In this document: positions 7,259-16,017 of the stretch, piece after piece
Position numbering within the stretch: the stretch's first letter is position 1
How the letters are laid out: each line of letters begins with the position of its first letter
DNA from: Alphaproteobacteria bacterium
GTDB taxonomy: Bacteria > Pseudomonadota > Alphaproteobacteria > SHVZ01
Assembly (NCBI GenBank): GCA_016869285.1
Contig: VGEN01000008.1
Span: 1 to 55,748 of the forward strand
Direction of reading: 5' to 3'
DNA length: 55,748 nucleotides
Translations under genes and position numbers: made by a program
Notes under the pieces: model-generated
The model's database searches: none
What the model saw: the letters and a program-made list of their open reading frames with translations, nothing else
Told to the model about the DNA's origin: nothing

Positions 7259-8311
7259 ATGGCGGTCGAGCGGCAGGAGCTGGCGCCGGGCTATGAGATC
7301 TCGCGTCTGCTGCGTGGCGGCTGGCAGCTTGCGGGAGGTCACGGCCCGGTGGATCGCGAGCGGGCGGTTTCCGATATGGCGGCCTTCATCGATCGCGGCG
7401 TGACCACCTTCGACTGCGCCGACATCTATACCGGCGCCGAGGAGATGATCGGCGAGTTCAGAAGCCGCTTCGAGCGCGAGCGCGGGAAGTCCGCGCTGCA
7501 GGCCCTCAAGGTGCATACGAAGTTCGTTCCCGACTGGGACAAGCTCGCGGCTCTCGACCGCGGCTACGTCGAAAGCATCATCGACCGCTCGCTCACGCGC
7601 CTGAAGACGGACCGTCTCGACCTCGTGCAATTCCATTGGTGGAACTATGCGGTGCCCGGTGCGGTCGAAACGGCTCTCATCCTCCGGGACCTGCAGCGGG
7701 CCGGAAAGATCGACCGGCTCGGCGGGACCAATTTCGATACACCACATACCAGGGCCCTGATCGAGGCGGGCGTGCCGCTGGTCTCGATGCAGATCCAGTA
7801 TTCGCTCCTCGATCCGCGCGCCGAGAACGGGCTTACCGAGCTGGCGCGCCAGAAAGATTTCGGGCTCCTTTGCTACGGCACCTTGGCCGGCGGCTTCCTG
7901 ACCGATGCCTGGCTCAACAATCCGGAGCCCGCCGAAGGCACGCTGACCAATCGCTCGCTGATCAAGTACAAGCTGATCATCGACGATTTCGGCGGCTGGG
8001 GCTTGTTCCAGGAGCTGCTCGGCGCCCTCGATGCGATCGCGCAGCGTCACGGCGTCAACATCGCCGCTGTTGCCGGCCGCTGGATGCTCGACCGGCCCGG
8101 CGTCGCCGGGATCATCGTCGGCGCGCGCTACGCCGATCATCTCGCCGCCGACCTCAAGATCTTCGACTTCCGGCTCGATGCCGCCGATCGCGCTGCCATC
8201 GCGCAGGTGCTGGCGCGTCGGCAGGGACCGCGCGGCGATACCTTCGAGCTTGAGCGCGACCGCAACGGGCGTCACGGCCGCATCATGAAGTACAATCTGA
8301 ACGCAGCCTGA
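7259..8311 (+). CDS. Aldo/keto reductase
   Basis: This is an NAD(P)-dependent aldo/keto reductase of 350 residues with a TIM-barrel fold. The N-terminal GWQLAGGHG loop is followed by TFDCADIYTGAEEMIGEF (about 56-73), which carries the catalytic Asp and Tyr. VHTKFV supplies the catalytic Lys, and QFHWW the equivalent of the active-site His. The C-terminal IIVGARYADHLAADL segment is the nucleotide-binding end. The gene starts one base after the TIGR04076 stop and ends one base before the next reductase. Its paralogue downstream shares the same QFHWW signature, so the pair arose by duplication. The substrate is unknown. Confidence 0.85.
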   Translation: MAVERQELAPGYEISRLLRGGWQLAGGHGPVDRERAVSDMAAFIDRGVTTFDCADIYTGAEEMIGEFRSRFERERGKSALQALKVHTKFVPDWDKLAALDRGYVESIIDRSLTRLKTDRLDLVQFHWWNYAVPGAVETALILRDLQRAGKIDRLGGTNFDTPHTRALIEAGVPLVSMQIQYSLLDPRAENGLTELARQKDFGLLCYGTLAGGFLTDAWLNNPEPAEGTLTNRSLIKYKLIIDDFGGWGLFQELLGALDAIAQRHGVNIAAVAGRWMLDRPGVAGIIVGARYADHLAADLKIFDFRLDAADRAAIAQVLARRQGPRGDTFELERDRNGRHGRIMKYNLNAA

Positions 8312-8312
8312 C

Positions 8313-9770
8313 ATGCAGATCTCCGAACGCACGACCATCGCTCCGGGGCTCGAGATCAGCCGCATCGTCACCGGCCTTTGGCAGGTTGCCGATCAGGAGC
8401 GCGACGGCAAGACCCTCGATCCGATCGTATCCGCCAAAGCGATGGCAGACTATGCCGCCGCCGGCTTCGATACCTTCGACATGGCGGATCACTACGGCAG
8501 CGCCGAGGTCATCACCGGCCGCTACCTGCGCGGCGCAGGCGCCACCGCTCGGTCGCGCGCCTTCACCAAATGGTGCCCGGTGCCGGGGCCGATGACGGCC
8601 GGGATCGTTCGCGCCGGCATCGAACGCTCGCTGAAGCGCCTGCAGGTCGACGCCATCGATCTGCTGCAGTTCCACTGGTGGACCTTCCAGCATCTCAGCT
8701 ACATCGAGGCCCTGGAGGAGCTGAAGGCGCTCAAGGAGGCGGGGCGCATCCGACATCTAGGCCTCACTAATTTCGACACCGACCACCTGCGCGTCGCGGT
8801 CAGGCACGGCATCCCGATCGTCAGCAACCAGGTTTCCTTCTCGTTGCTCGACCGCCGTGCCGCCGGCGACATGACGACCTTCTGTCTCGAGAACGGCGTT
8901 CGCTTGCTCGCCTATGGCACGCTCGGCGGCGGCTTCCTCGCCGATACCTGGCTCGGCAAGCCCGAGCCAACCGCCATTCCCGACTGGAGCAAGTCGAAGT
9001 ACAAGCGATTCATCGAAGCGATCGGCGGATGGCCGGTGCTGCAGGAGCTGCTGAAGACGCTGGCGGCGATCGGCGGAAGGCACGGCGTCTCGATCGCCAA
9101 CGTCGCGACGCGGTGGGTGCTGCAGCAGCCGGCGGTCGCCGCGATCATCATCGGCGCCCGGCTCGGCGAACGCGAGCATCGTGCCGACAATCTCAAGCTC
9201 TTCTCTTTCACCCTCGATCGCGCGGACATGGCGGCGATCGAAGCGAGCCTTTCGGAGGCGAGACCGATCCCCGGCGACTGCGGTGACGAATACCGGAAAC
9301 CGCCTTTCCTCACTGCTTCGGGCGACCTCAGCCACCACCTCGAAAGCATTCCCAAGGTCTACACGGCCGTACCCGTGCCTGGCCGGGCTGGCCGCATGCA
9401 GGTTTCGTCCGGCAGCGTTTGGGAGGCGGTCGCCGGCTTCTCCCGCGCAGTCAGAATCGGCAACCGTATTCTGGTCAGCGGCACGACCGCTACCTCCGGC
9501 GCCGGCAAGGTGGTCTGCCCCGGCGATGCCGCCGGCCAGACGGCCTTCATCCTCGACAAGATCTCGGCCAGCCTCGCCGCGCTCGGAAGCGGGCTCGATG
9601 ACGTGGTACGCACGCGCGTCTTCTTGGCCGATGCCGGTCAATGGGAGCAGGCCTCGCGCGTGCATGGGCGCTGCTTTCGCGATGTCCGCCCTGCAAACAC
9701 CCTGTTCGAGGTCGGGCGCCTGGTGGGCGACTACGCGGTCGAGGTCGAGGCGGAGGCGATCGTCGATTAG
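8313..9770 (+). CDS. Aldo/keto reductase fused to a RidA/YjgF/UK114 domain
   Basis: This is a two-domain protein of 485 residues. Residues 1 to about 340 are an aldo/keto reductase paralogous to its upstream neighbour, with TFDMADHYGSAEVI, FTKW and QFHWW motifs in the same order. Residues about 365-485 form a complete Rid domain (VGNRILVSGTTAT-like start, GQTAFILDKISASLAALGS helix, VVRTRVFLAD strand, EVEAEAIVD end). At the place where E. coli RidA has the imine-deaminating Arg in PARSCVEV, this protein reads PANTLFEV. The Arg is therefore Asn, as in non-RidA subgroups, and deaminase activity cannot be assumed. Its 3' end overlaps the convergent cobJ stop by 4 bases. The fusion suggests reduction of a carbonyl or imine followed by handling of a reactive product. 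Confidence 0.85.
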   Translation: MQISERTTIAPGLEISRIVTGLWQVADQERDGKTLDPIVSAKAMADYAAAGFDTFDMADHYGSAEVITGRYLRGAGATARSRAFTKWCPVPGPMTAGIVRAGIERSLKRLQVDAIDLLQFHWWTFQHLSYIEALEELKALKEAGRIRHLGLTNFDTDHLRVAVRHGIPIVSNQVSFSLLDRRAAGDMTTFCLENGVRLLAYGTLGGGFLADTWLGKPEPTAIPDWSKSKYKRFIEAIGGWPVLQELLKTLAAIGGRHGVSIANVATRWVLQQPAVAAIIIGARLGEREHRADNLKLFSFTLDRADMAAIEASLSEARPIPGDCGDEYRKPPFLTASGDLSHHLESIPKVYTAVPVPGRAGRMQVSSGSVWEAVAGFSRAVRIGNRILVSGTTATSGAGKVVCPGDAAGQTAFILDKISASLAALGSGLDDVVRTRVFLADAGQWEQASRVHGRCFRDVRPANTLFEVGRLVGDYAVEVEAEAIVD

Positions 9771-11473
9771 CGCTTCGGCGCTTCGCCGTACCAGCGCGGC
9801 GTGTACACCCAGGACGAGCCGTCGGCGCGCGGCACGAAGCGCGTGGTCGAGGAGCCGATCAGGATCGTCGTGCGCATGTCCGCCATCTCCGGCGCGAGCT
9901 TGCTCAGAGGCACCAGGCGTACCGTCTCGTCGCGGCGACCGATCTCGCGACCGAGCACGACCGGTGTCATCGGCGCGCGATGCTTACGGATGATCTCGAT
10001 CGCGCGGCCGAGCTGGGTCGGTCGGGTGCGGGATATCGGGTTGTAGAGCGCGAGAACGAGGTCTGCGGCCGCGGCGAGATCGAGCCGGCGCTCAATGATC
10101 GCCCAGGGCTTCAGGTTGTCCGACAGTGAGATCACGCAGAAATCGTGCCCGAGCGGTGCGCCGGCGCGGGCCGCGGCGGCCTGGGCGGCCGAGATGCCAG
10201 GCAGGACGCGGAGCTCGACGCCGTGCCATGCCGCCTCAGCGCCGTCGAGCGCTTCCATCACGGCTGCCGCCATCGCGAAGACGCCAGGATCACCCGACGA
10301 GACGACAGCGACGCGGCGGCCTTCAGCGGCCAGCACGAATGCCTGCCGCGCCCGATCCAGCTCCTCGCGATTGTCGGACGCATGGACTCTCTGGTCCGGC
10401 CGGAAGGGACCGGCCGTCTGTACATAGGTCTCATATCCGACGATGTCCTCGGCCTCGGCGAGGGCACGGCTTGCCTCCGGCGTTCGTTGGTCGTCGGTTC
10501 CCGGGCCGAGCCCGATGACCGAGAGCCAGCCACGCGCCCGGCCGATCGAGCCGACATCGAGCGGCTCGGAGGAGACCGCGATCGCAATGGATGCGTCGCC
10601 CGATTCCTCGATGGGTCGGGGCACTGCCGCGCGTGCAAGCTCGGCCGCGGATTTGCCAGGAAGCAGCCTCACCGGGCAGGAGAGGGCCGCTGCGGCCGCG
10701 TAGACCTCGGGGCGCGCGGCGTCGCGCTCAGGGGCGACCACGGCTGCAACCGACTGTCGGGCGATGTGCGCCTTCGCCAGAGCCTCCTCGAGGCGGTGCG
10801 GAAGGTCGGCGCCATCGGCGTCGACGGCGACGATCGCGGACCGGGGATGGAACACCAGTTCCCGCTCGCCAGGCTCGACGTCGCGAACGGTGACGATGAT
10901 CGCGAGCCGGCCATCGGGATCGAAGGGGAGGCGCGTCCCCATGAGCCAAGGGGCCTCGCCGGAGAGACGTATCCGCTCGCCAGAGAGCACGTCGGACATG
11001 AAGCGCTTGCCGGCGCCGGGATTGCGCATCTCGTAGCCGGGGGGGGGATGCTCCAGCGCCGCTCCGAAGCGGACCTCGCCGGTGGTCGTGATCGCCGGCG
11101 TGACGCCGAGGGCCCGTCCGATCCGGCGTGCGAGCTCGTTGACGCCGCGTAGCCCACCGAGCAGCGGCACGACGGAGCTGCCATCCTCGGCGACGGCGAT
11201 CACCGGCGGCTCCGCGCGCTTGTCCTGCAGGATAGGCGCCAGCGTGCGAATGACGATGCCGGCAGCGCAAAAGGCGATGATCGGCACGTCCTCGCGCAAC
11301 AGCCGGCGGACCGTCTCGCCGAAGTCCCGGAAGGTGAGGTCGGTCCCGCTCGTCCGTCCGGCGAGCCCATGGATCGCAGCACCGTCGAGCGCGGCGCGGA
11401 CACGCCGTGCCGCCTCCTGGCTGCCCTCGCCAAGGATGACGATCGCCGGCGCCCGTGCGCTTACGCCTGCCAC
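9767..11473 (-). CDS. cobJ: CbiG-CobJ fusion: cobalamin biosynthesis protein CbiG / precorrin-3B C17-methyltransferase
   Basis: This is a fusion of about 568 residues. Residues 1 to about 315 are a complete CbiG: N-domain with [18 protein letters not shown] and [20 protein letters not shown], a middle part, and a CobE/CbiG C-domain beginning near [12 protein letters not shown]. From about residue 325 there is a SAM-dependent tetrapyrrole methylase of the CobJ type ([69 protein letters not shown]), which methylates C17 with ring contraction. CbiG opens the C20 lactone in the anaerobic route. The start is GTG at 11473, overlapping cobI by 13 bases. The open frame runs on upstream to 12217, but that part is the shadow of cobI. 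It is the last gene of the cob block. Confidence 0.85.
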   Translation of the reverse strand: MAGVSARAPAIVILGEGSQEAARRVRAALDGAAIHGLAGRTSGTDLTFRDFGETVRRLLREDVPIIAFCAAGIVIRTLAPILQDKRAEPPVIAVAEDGSSVVPLLGGLRGVNELARRIGRALGVTPAITTTGEVRFGAALEHPPPGYEMRNPGAGKRFMSDVLSGERIRLSGEAPWLMGTRLPFDPDGRLAIIVTVRDVEPGERELVFHPRSAIVAVDADGADLPHRLEEALAKAHIARQSVAAVVAPERDAARPEVYAAAAALSCPVRLLPGKSAAELARAAVPRPIEESGDASIAIAVSSEPLDVGSIGRARGWLSVIGLGPGTDDQRTPEASRALAEAEDIVGYETYVQTAGPFRPDQRVHASDNREELDRARQAFVLAAEGRRVAVVSSGDPGVFAMAAAVMEALDGAEAAWHGVELRVLPGISAAQAAAARAGAPLGHDFCVISLSDNLKPWAIIERRLDLAAAADLVLALYNPISRTRPTQLGRAIEIIRKHRAPMTPVVLGREIGRRDETVRLVPLSKLAPEMADMRTTILIGSSTTRFVPRADGSSWVYTPRWYGEAPKR

Positions 11474-12195
11474 TTCTGGCCGGGGATCAGGATCATCGAG
11501 AAATAGGGAACGGACGACGCGTCGACCTCCGCCAGCGGCAACGAGCGCTGGTTCTCCATCGTCGCGCGCTCGATATAGCGCGCGCGTCCGGCGAGGCCGA
11601 GGTCGGTCACGACCCGGCGCACCTTCTCGAAGTTGCGGCCGAGCTTCATCACCGCCGCCGCATCGGCCGCGGCTAGACGCTTCGAGAGTTCCTCCTCGGG
11701 GAGCACGCCCGAAAGCACAGCGAGGCTCTGGTTGCGGTAGGTGAGCGGCGCACCGAGCGCCGAGGAGCAGGCGACGATCGAGCAGACGCCGGGCACGACC
11801 TCCGTCGGGTAGCGCGCGGCAAGCCGATCGTGCAGATACATGAAGGAGCCGTAGAAGAACGGATCGCCCTCGCAGATCACGGCGACGTCGCGACCCTGAT
11901 CGAGATGCGTCGCGACCGTGGCCGCGGCCTCGTCGTAGAAGCCCGAGATGATCGCATCGTAGCTGAGGGGTGGCGGCAGGAACTCGGTCGTCACCGGATA
12001 GACGAGGGGAACGATCGTCTGCTCGGGCCGCAGATGCGCCTCGACGATCGAGTAGGCATTGCCCTTCTTGCCCTTGGCGACAAGATAGGCGACCACCGGC
12101 GCATCGCGTAGCAGGCGGAGCGCCTTGACCGTGATCAGCTCCGGATCGCCCGGGCCGACGCCGAGGCCGAGAAGACGACCGGGCGCTGGCATCAC
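11461..12195 (-). CDS. cobI: Precorrin-2 C20-methyltransferase CobI
   Basis: This SAM-dependent methylase has 244 residues, normal for CobI/CbiL. It adds the C20 methyl to precorrin-2. It carries the tetrapyrrole-methylase SAM loop [15 protein letters not shown] (about 10-24) and the [15 protein letters not shown] stretch characteristic of C20-methyltransferases. [14 protein letters not shown] and [19 protein letters not shown] form the rest of the active site. The C-terminus ends [11 protein letters not shown]. Its ATG overlaps the cobH stop by 4 bases (ATGA), so the block is translationally coupled. Confidence 0.9.
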   Translation of the reverse strand: MMPAPGRLLGLGVGPGDPELITVKALRLLRDAPVVAYLVAKGKKGNAYSIVEAHLRPEQTIVPLVYPVTTEFLPPPLSYDAIISGFYDEAAATVATHLDQGRDVAVICEGDPFFYGSFMYLHDRLAARYPTEVVPGVCSIVACSSALGAPLTYRNQSLAVLSGVLPEEELSKRLAAADAAAVMKLGRNFEKVRRVVTDLGLAGRARYIERATMENQRSLPLAEVDASSVPYFSMILIPGQKWQA

Positions 12196-12818
12196 TCGGT
12201 CTCCGTCGACAGCGCATTGACAGCGGCGGCGACCATCGCGCTGCCGCCGCGGCGGCCGCGGACGATCACGAAGGGAATGCCGCGGCTGTCCTGGGCCAGC
12301 GCGTCCTTGGACTCGGCAGCGCCGACGAACCCGACCGGAAACCCGAGGATCAGGGCCGGCTTCGGCGCGCCCTCATCCAGCATCTCGAGCAGGCGAAAGA
12401 GCGCGGTCGGCGCATTGCCGATCGCGACCACCGATCCTTCGAGATGCGGATGCCAGAGGTCGAGCGCAGCGGCGGAGCGGGTGTTGCCGATCTTCCGGGC
12501 GAGGCCCGGAACCAGCGGATCGTCGAGCGTGCAGATCACGCGGTTCTCCGCCGGCAGCCGCGAACGGGTGATGCCGTCGGCGACCATCCTCGCGTCGCAC
12601 AGGATCGGCGCTCCGCTCGCCAAGGCCTGCCGCCCCTTTGCGCCGGCGCCGGGCGAGAAGCGGAGGTCGCCGATGACATCGACCATGCCGCAGGCATGGG
12701 CGACGCGGACGGCGAGCTTCGTGAGGTCAGTCGGGATGCCGGTGAGGTCGGCCTCCTCGCGGATGATCGAGAAGGAGCGGCGATAGATCTCCTGGCCGTC
12801 ACGGATGTAGTCGATCAC
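12192..12818 (-). CDS. cobH: Precorrin-8X methylmutase CobH
   Basis: CobH moves the C11 methyl to C12 to give hydrogenobyrinate. The protein has 208 residues, the normal size, with [11 protein letters not shown] (catalytic loop), [11 protein letters not shown] holding the active-site His, [10 protein letters not shown], and a C-terminal [21 protein letters not shown] motif followed by [16 protein letters not shown]. The GTG start at 12818 gives a 4-base GTGA overlap with the cobG stop. The open frame reaches 12989, but the extra residues are unrelated to the family and overlie cobG. Confidence 0.9.
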   Translation of the reverse strand: MIDYIRDGQEIYRRSFSIIREEADLTGIPTDLTKLAVRVAHACGMVDVIGDLRFSPGAGAKGRQALASGAPILCDARMVADGITRSRLPAENRVICTLDDPLVPGLARKIGNTRSAAALDLWHPHLEGSVVAIGNAPTALFRLLEMLDEGAPKPALILGFPVGFVGAAESKDALAQDSRGIPFVIVRGRRGGSAMVAAAVNALSTETE

Positions 12819-14119
12819 TGCGCCGGCCTCATGCGCTCGCGCGCCTGCTCGGCCGAGAGGCCAACCGCAATCCGTCGCCCGAAACGGTGCGCCTCGCGCG
12901 GGTCCTTGACGAACAGGTCGTAGACTCCGGGCGCAGATGCGAGCAGCGTCATATCCGCGACACCCGCGGCAGCGCATGATCGCTCGCATCCGCTGAGGTG
13001 AAGAAAGCCCCTATCGGCGATGTCGGAAAACTTCATCGCATCGGCCTTTGTATCGCCGCGGCCCTTCGCGCAGCCGGCGGAGCCGACGCAGGCGACGATC
13101 GCTGCGAGAGGGTGCCCCGGCTCGCAGACAAAGCCTAGGCTTTCCAATGCTTCGACCACGCGTACCGCTCTCTCCTGCCGGATATCCGGTATCATCACGC
13201 TCTGCCACGGCGTAAGCCGCAACTCGCTGCCATTCTCATCCGCCAGATCCGCGAGGTGTGCCAATCCGTCAGGTGAAAGACGGCCTAGGGGGGGGACCGC
13301 GCCGACCGCCGACAGACCCTCTTGTCGTTGCGCACGGACGCCGACATGGCCCATGGCGGCCGGGGTCGGCCGCCGCCAGTGGCGCGCTTTGTCGGCGAGA
13401 TTCGCCCGTGCGCCAAGGGGTTTCGACAGGCGGTCGATAATTGCCTCGCGGGAAAGCCGGCCGAGCAGGTGTCGGATGCGGGTAATCTCCGGATCGCCGC
13501 CGGCTTCCTCCAGAAACAATGCCAGTGCCGAGGCGATCGCCCGGCCGGCATCGCGCGAGGCGATCGCAAGGAAGGGCGTCGAGTCTCTCTCTACCGGCGG
13601 GCATCCGGCGATGCCGAGGGCAAAGGTCTCGCTGTCCATCGCGGCAAGCCAGATGTCGTGCGGGTGATCGACGACGGCCACGCTCTCGCCGCCATCGACC
13701 AGCACCGAGAACTTCGGTGAAAGCGTCCGGCAGCCGGCATCGGTCTCGACATGAGCTAGGATGTCGGTGGCAATGGGGCCTACATCCAGGCGTTGTTGCG
13801 GATCGAGCCCGGCGATCGGCGAGATCAGGACGTTGCGAACGTCATCGCTTTCCGGGTGCCTTGGTCCAAGGCCGGCAGCGATCAGCTCGGCGGCGAGGGC
13901 GGCCTCTGCGCCCGCGAGGATCCCGCGAAGCTGCAAATTGGCGCGGTTGGTTATCTCGATCGTCCCGTTGCCATGCTGGCGTGCGGCCTCGGCGATCGCC
14001 TGCGCACCCGCGGCGGATAGGCGGCCGAGCGGAACCTTGAGGCGGCAGAGGCCGCCGTCCAAGGCTGCCACGATCCGGAAGAGGCCGGGACAGGCCGAGG
14101 GGCGGGGAGCTGTGTTCAT
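12815..14119 (-). CDS. cobG: Precorrin-3B synthase CobG
   Basis: CobG is the oxygen-dependent Fe-S monooxygenase that forms the C20-hydroxy gamma-lactone precorrin-3B. It has 434 residues from the ATG at 14119, the start from which the first nitrite/sulfite-reductase ferredoxin-like half (LFRIVAALDGGLCRLKVPLG) begins at the usual distance. Frames upstream to 14296 look non-coding. NRANLQLRGI (about 71-80) contacts siroheme-like substrate. The 4Fe-4S ligands are Cys344, Cys350, Cys378 and Cys382 (Cys-x5-Cys, then Cys-x3-Cys). Its presence argues for the aerobic cobalamin route. It is the first gene of the minus-strand cob block and divergent to the M81 peptidase gene. Confidence 0.88.
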   Translation of the reverse strand: MNTAPRPSACPGLFRIVAALDGGLCRLKVPLGRLSAAGAQAIAEAARQHGNGTIEITNRANLQLRGILAGAEAALAAELIAAGLGPRHPESDDVRNVLISPIAGLDPQQRLDVGPIATDILAHVETDAGCRTLSPKFSVLVDGGESVAVVDHPHDIWLAAMDSETFALGIAGCPPVERDSTPFLAIASRDAGRAIASALALFLEEAGGDPEITRIRHLLGRLSREAIIDRLSKPLGARANLADKARHWRRPTPAAMGHVGVRAQRQEGLSAVGAVPPLGRLSPDGLAHLADLADENGSELRLTPWQSVMIPDIRQERAVRVVEALESLGFVCEPGHPLAAIVACVGSAGCAKGRGDTKADAMKFSDIADRGFLHLSGCERSCAAAGVADMTLLASAPGVYDLFVKDPREAHRFGRRIAVGLSAEQARERMRPAQ

Positions 14120-14377
14120 ATCGCTTGCGAGGTGTGCGGCGCGCGCTGTCATTGCCGCCGCAATCATAGCCTTCAAGACCGCGACCGTCGCGGGACCTGC
14201 GCGACCGCATGGCAAAGATACTGAACCATCCCGCCCGGCGAGGGGCGGAACCGGGGCCGATGGCGTCGCTTGGGTTCCTCGGTCGCAAGCCGACATTTCG
14301 CACCCCGGCCGGTATTCCGCTCAAAGCGCCGCGAATTGCGCATCTTGCGCGGATCGAGCACAGCGGGGTCGGGGCGC
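14120..14377. other. Divergent intergenic region between cobG and the M81 peptidase gene
   Basis: These 258 bases must hold promoters for both directions. On the minus strand I looked for a cobalamin riboswitch (a GCCACTG element and a CAGGAGACCTGCC-like B12 box) and did not find one I would defend. A GGCGGGATGG/CCGGGGCC-rich part is structured but not diagnostic. CGCGACGGTCGCG at about 14180-14192 is a short inverted repeat. Confidence 0.4.
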
Positions 14378-15859
14378 ATGAGGCTAGCGGTCATCAACAT
14401 CGGCCAGGAAACCAACGACTTCAATCCGCAGCCGACCGCGATGCGGGATTTCGAGTCCTTCGGGATCTACGAAGGGGCAGCCATCTTCGAGAAGGTCGGC
14501 GGGTCCGGCCAGATCGGCGGGTATCTCGCCGCGGTCGAGGCGGCTCAGCGCCAGATCCAGTCTGTGCCGATCATCCGCGCCTGGGCGACGGCGGGCGGTC
14601 GCATTACGGTCGAGATGAGACGCTTCTTTGAAGACAAGATCCGCACCGGCCTCAAGGCCGCCGGCAAGATCGACGGGTTGGCGCTCCAGGTTCACGGCGC
14701 CTGCGCCGCCGAGGACATGGACGATGTCGAGGGTGCCCAAATCGCTCTCTGCCGAACGATCCTTGGCCCTGCCATCCCAATCGTCGTCTCGCTCGACCAC
14801 CATGCCAACATCACCAGGCAGATGGTGGAGAACGCGACCGCGATCGTCGCGCATCGCACGCAGCCGCACGATCCCTTCGACACCGGCCGGATCGGCACCG
14901 ACCTTCTGATCCGCACCGTCGCAGGCGAGGTCAGGCCGGTGATGGCGTGGCGGAAGCTGCCCCTGATCTCGCACCAGGAGCAGTTCCTGACCTCAAAGGG
15001 GCCGATGAAGATCTGGTTCGACCGGGCGCGCGCGATGGAAGCGGCCGATCCGAAGATCCTCCATGTCGCCAATTGCCCGATGCAGCCCTGGCTCGACGTC
15101 GCCGAGGGCGGCTGGGCTGCGATCGTTGTTGCCGATGGCAACCGCGCTCTTGCCGAGAAGCAGGTCGACGAGATCGCCGACCTCGCCTGGTCGATGCGAG
15201 CGGAGTTCCAGAAGAAGGACGCAATTGCTGTCGATGCCGCCGTGCGCATGGCTGACGAAGCACAGGCTGGCGTCGTCTGCCTGAGCGACACCGGCGATAC
15301 GGTCTTCGGCGGCGCCGCCGGCGACTCGAATCTGATCCTGGAGTCGATCCTACGTCAGAAGATCAAGAGCACGGCGCTGGTCCCGCTGATCGCGCCGGGG
15401 ACCGTCGCAAGGCTGATTGAGGCCGGCGTCGGTGCGAAGGTGACGCTTCCGGTCGGCGGCAACGTTGCGACCGCTTTCTTCCAGCCGCTCGACGTCAGCG
15501 GGATCGTCCGGCGCATCGGCGATGGCTTCGTCAAGCTGGACCATCACCGAGCGCCGGGTATCGACATGGGCCGAACGGTCGTCTTTGAGGTCGGTCCGGC
15601 GACCCTGCTGATCAGCGAGCTTCGCGGGGTCGCCGGAAACCTGCCGGAGGTCTATCGCGCCTTCGGGGTCGAGCCGACCAACTACAAGATGGCGGTGCTT
15701 AAGACCGCATCCAACTTCCAGTATTTCGCGCCGATCTCCTCGCAAGTCATCCGCGTCGATACCCGCGGACCCGGCCAGTCGGATGTCGCCGGCCTTCCCT
15801 GGAAGCGGCTGCCGCGCCCGGCCTATCCTCTGGAGGATGTCGCAACCTGGCGAGGTTAA
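14378..15859 (+). CDS. M81 family metallopeptidase (MlrC-like)
   Basis: This protein of 493 residues belongs to the M81/MlrC family, whose prototype opens linear microcystin peptides in Sphingomonas. The N-terminal domain contains INIGQETNDFNP (about 6-17) with the family Glu-Thr-Asn motif. SLDHHANIT (about 142-150) and AHRTQPHDPFDTG (about 162-174) hold the His and Asp residues expected to bind zinc. The C-terminal domain includes LSDTGDTVFGGAAGDSN. The ATG at 14378 was chosen because the family starts with this strand; the frame is open back to 14270. It sits just upstream of a peptide-type ABC importer, which suggests hydrolysis of an imported peptide or amide. The real substrate is unknown, and most family members are not microcystinases. 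Confidence 0.85.
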   Translation: MRLAVINIGQETNDFNPQPTAMRDFESFGIYEGAAIFEKVGGSGQIGGYLAAVEAAQRQIQSVPIIRAWATAGGRITVEMRRFFEDKIRTGLKAAGKIDGLALQVHGACAAEDMDDVEGAQIALCRTILGPAIPIVVSLDHHANITRQMVENATAIVAHRTQPHDPFDTGRIGTDLLIRTVAGEVRPVMAWRKLPLISHQEQFLTSKGPMKIWFDRARAMEAADPKILHVANCPMQPWLDVAEGGWAAIVVADGNRALAEKQVDEIADLAWSMRAEFQKKDAIAVDAAVRMADEAQAGVVCLSDTGDTVFGGAAGDSNLILESILRQKIKSTALVPLIAPGTVARLIEAGVGAKVTLPVGGNVATAFFQPLDVSGIVRRIGDGFVKLDHHRAPGIDMGRTVVFEVGPATLLISELRGVAGNLPEVYRAFGVEPTNYKMAVLKTASNFQYFAPISSQVIRVDTRGPGQSDVAGLPWKRLPRPAYPLEDVATWRG

Positions 15860-15903
15860 CGTCTCGTCAGGCGAAATCGGTATTTCAGGAATCTCCCGCC
15901 AGC

Positions 15904-15943
15904 GTTTGACAGGCCGGAGGGGCATTTGTCACTGTGACGAATG
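15904..15943 (+). promoter_or_regulatory. 21-bp palindromic operator candidate upstream of the peptide-binding protein
   Basis: The segment 15923-15943 reads CATT, T, GTCAC, T, GTGAC, G, AATG. It is palindromic except for the centre base and one symmetric position. A TTTGACA -35-like sequence lies just upstream at 15905-15911. The dyad has the size and form of a GntR-, MarR- or TetR-type operator and lies 75 bases before the start at 16018. No regulator gene of those families lies next to it. Confidence 0.45.
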
Positions 15944-16017
15944 CTCTGGAGGGTCCTGGGAGGGCCAGCCATACGGGCTATTTGCACGATGCATCGAGCA
16001 GGGGAGGTATCCGTCAC

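Noticed and set aside
4525..7260. Minus-strand open frame of 911 codons
   Set aside because: It lies opposite livM, the binding protein and the TIGR04076 gene, is rich in Arg, Asp and His as expected of antisense high-GC frames, and shows no domain.
11474..12217. N-terminal extension of the CbiG-CobJ frame to 12217
   Set aside because: This part overlies cobI in another frame and is low-complexity Arg/Ala-rich; the fusion starts naturally at the GTG at 11473.
14120..14377. Cobalamin riboswitch upstream of cobG
   Set aside because: A GGTGCGAAATG-like stretch resembles part of the element, but neither the central GCCACTG nor the B12 box could be found.
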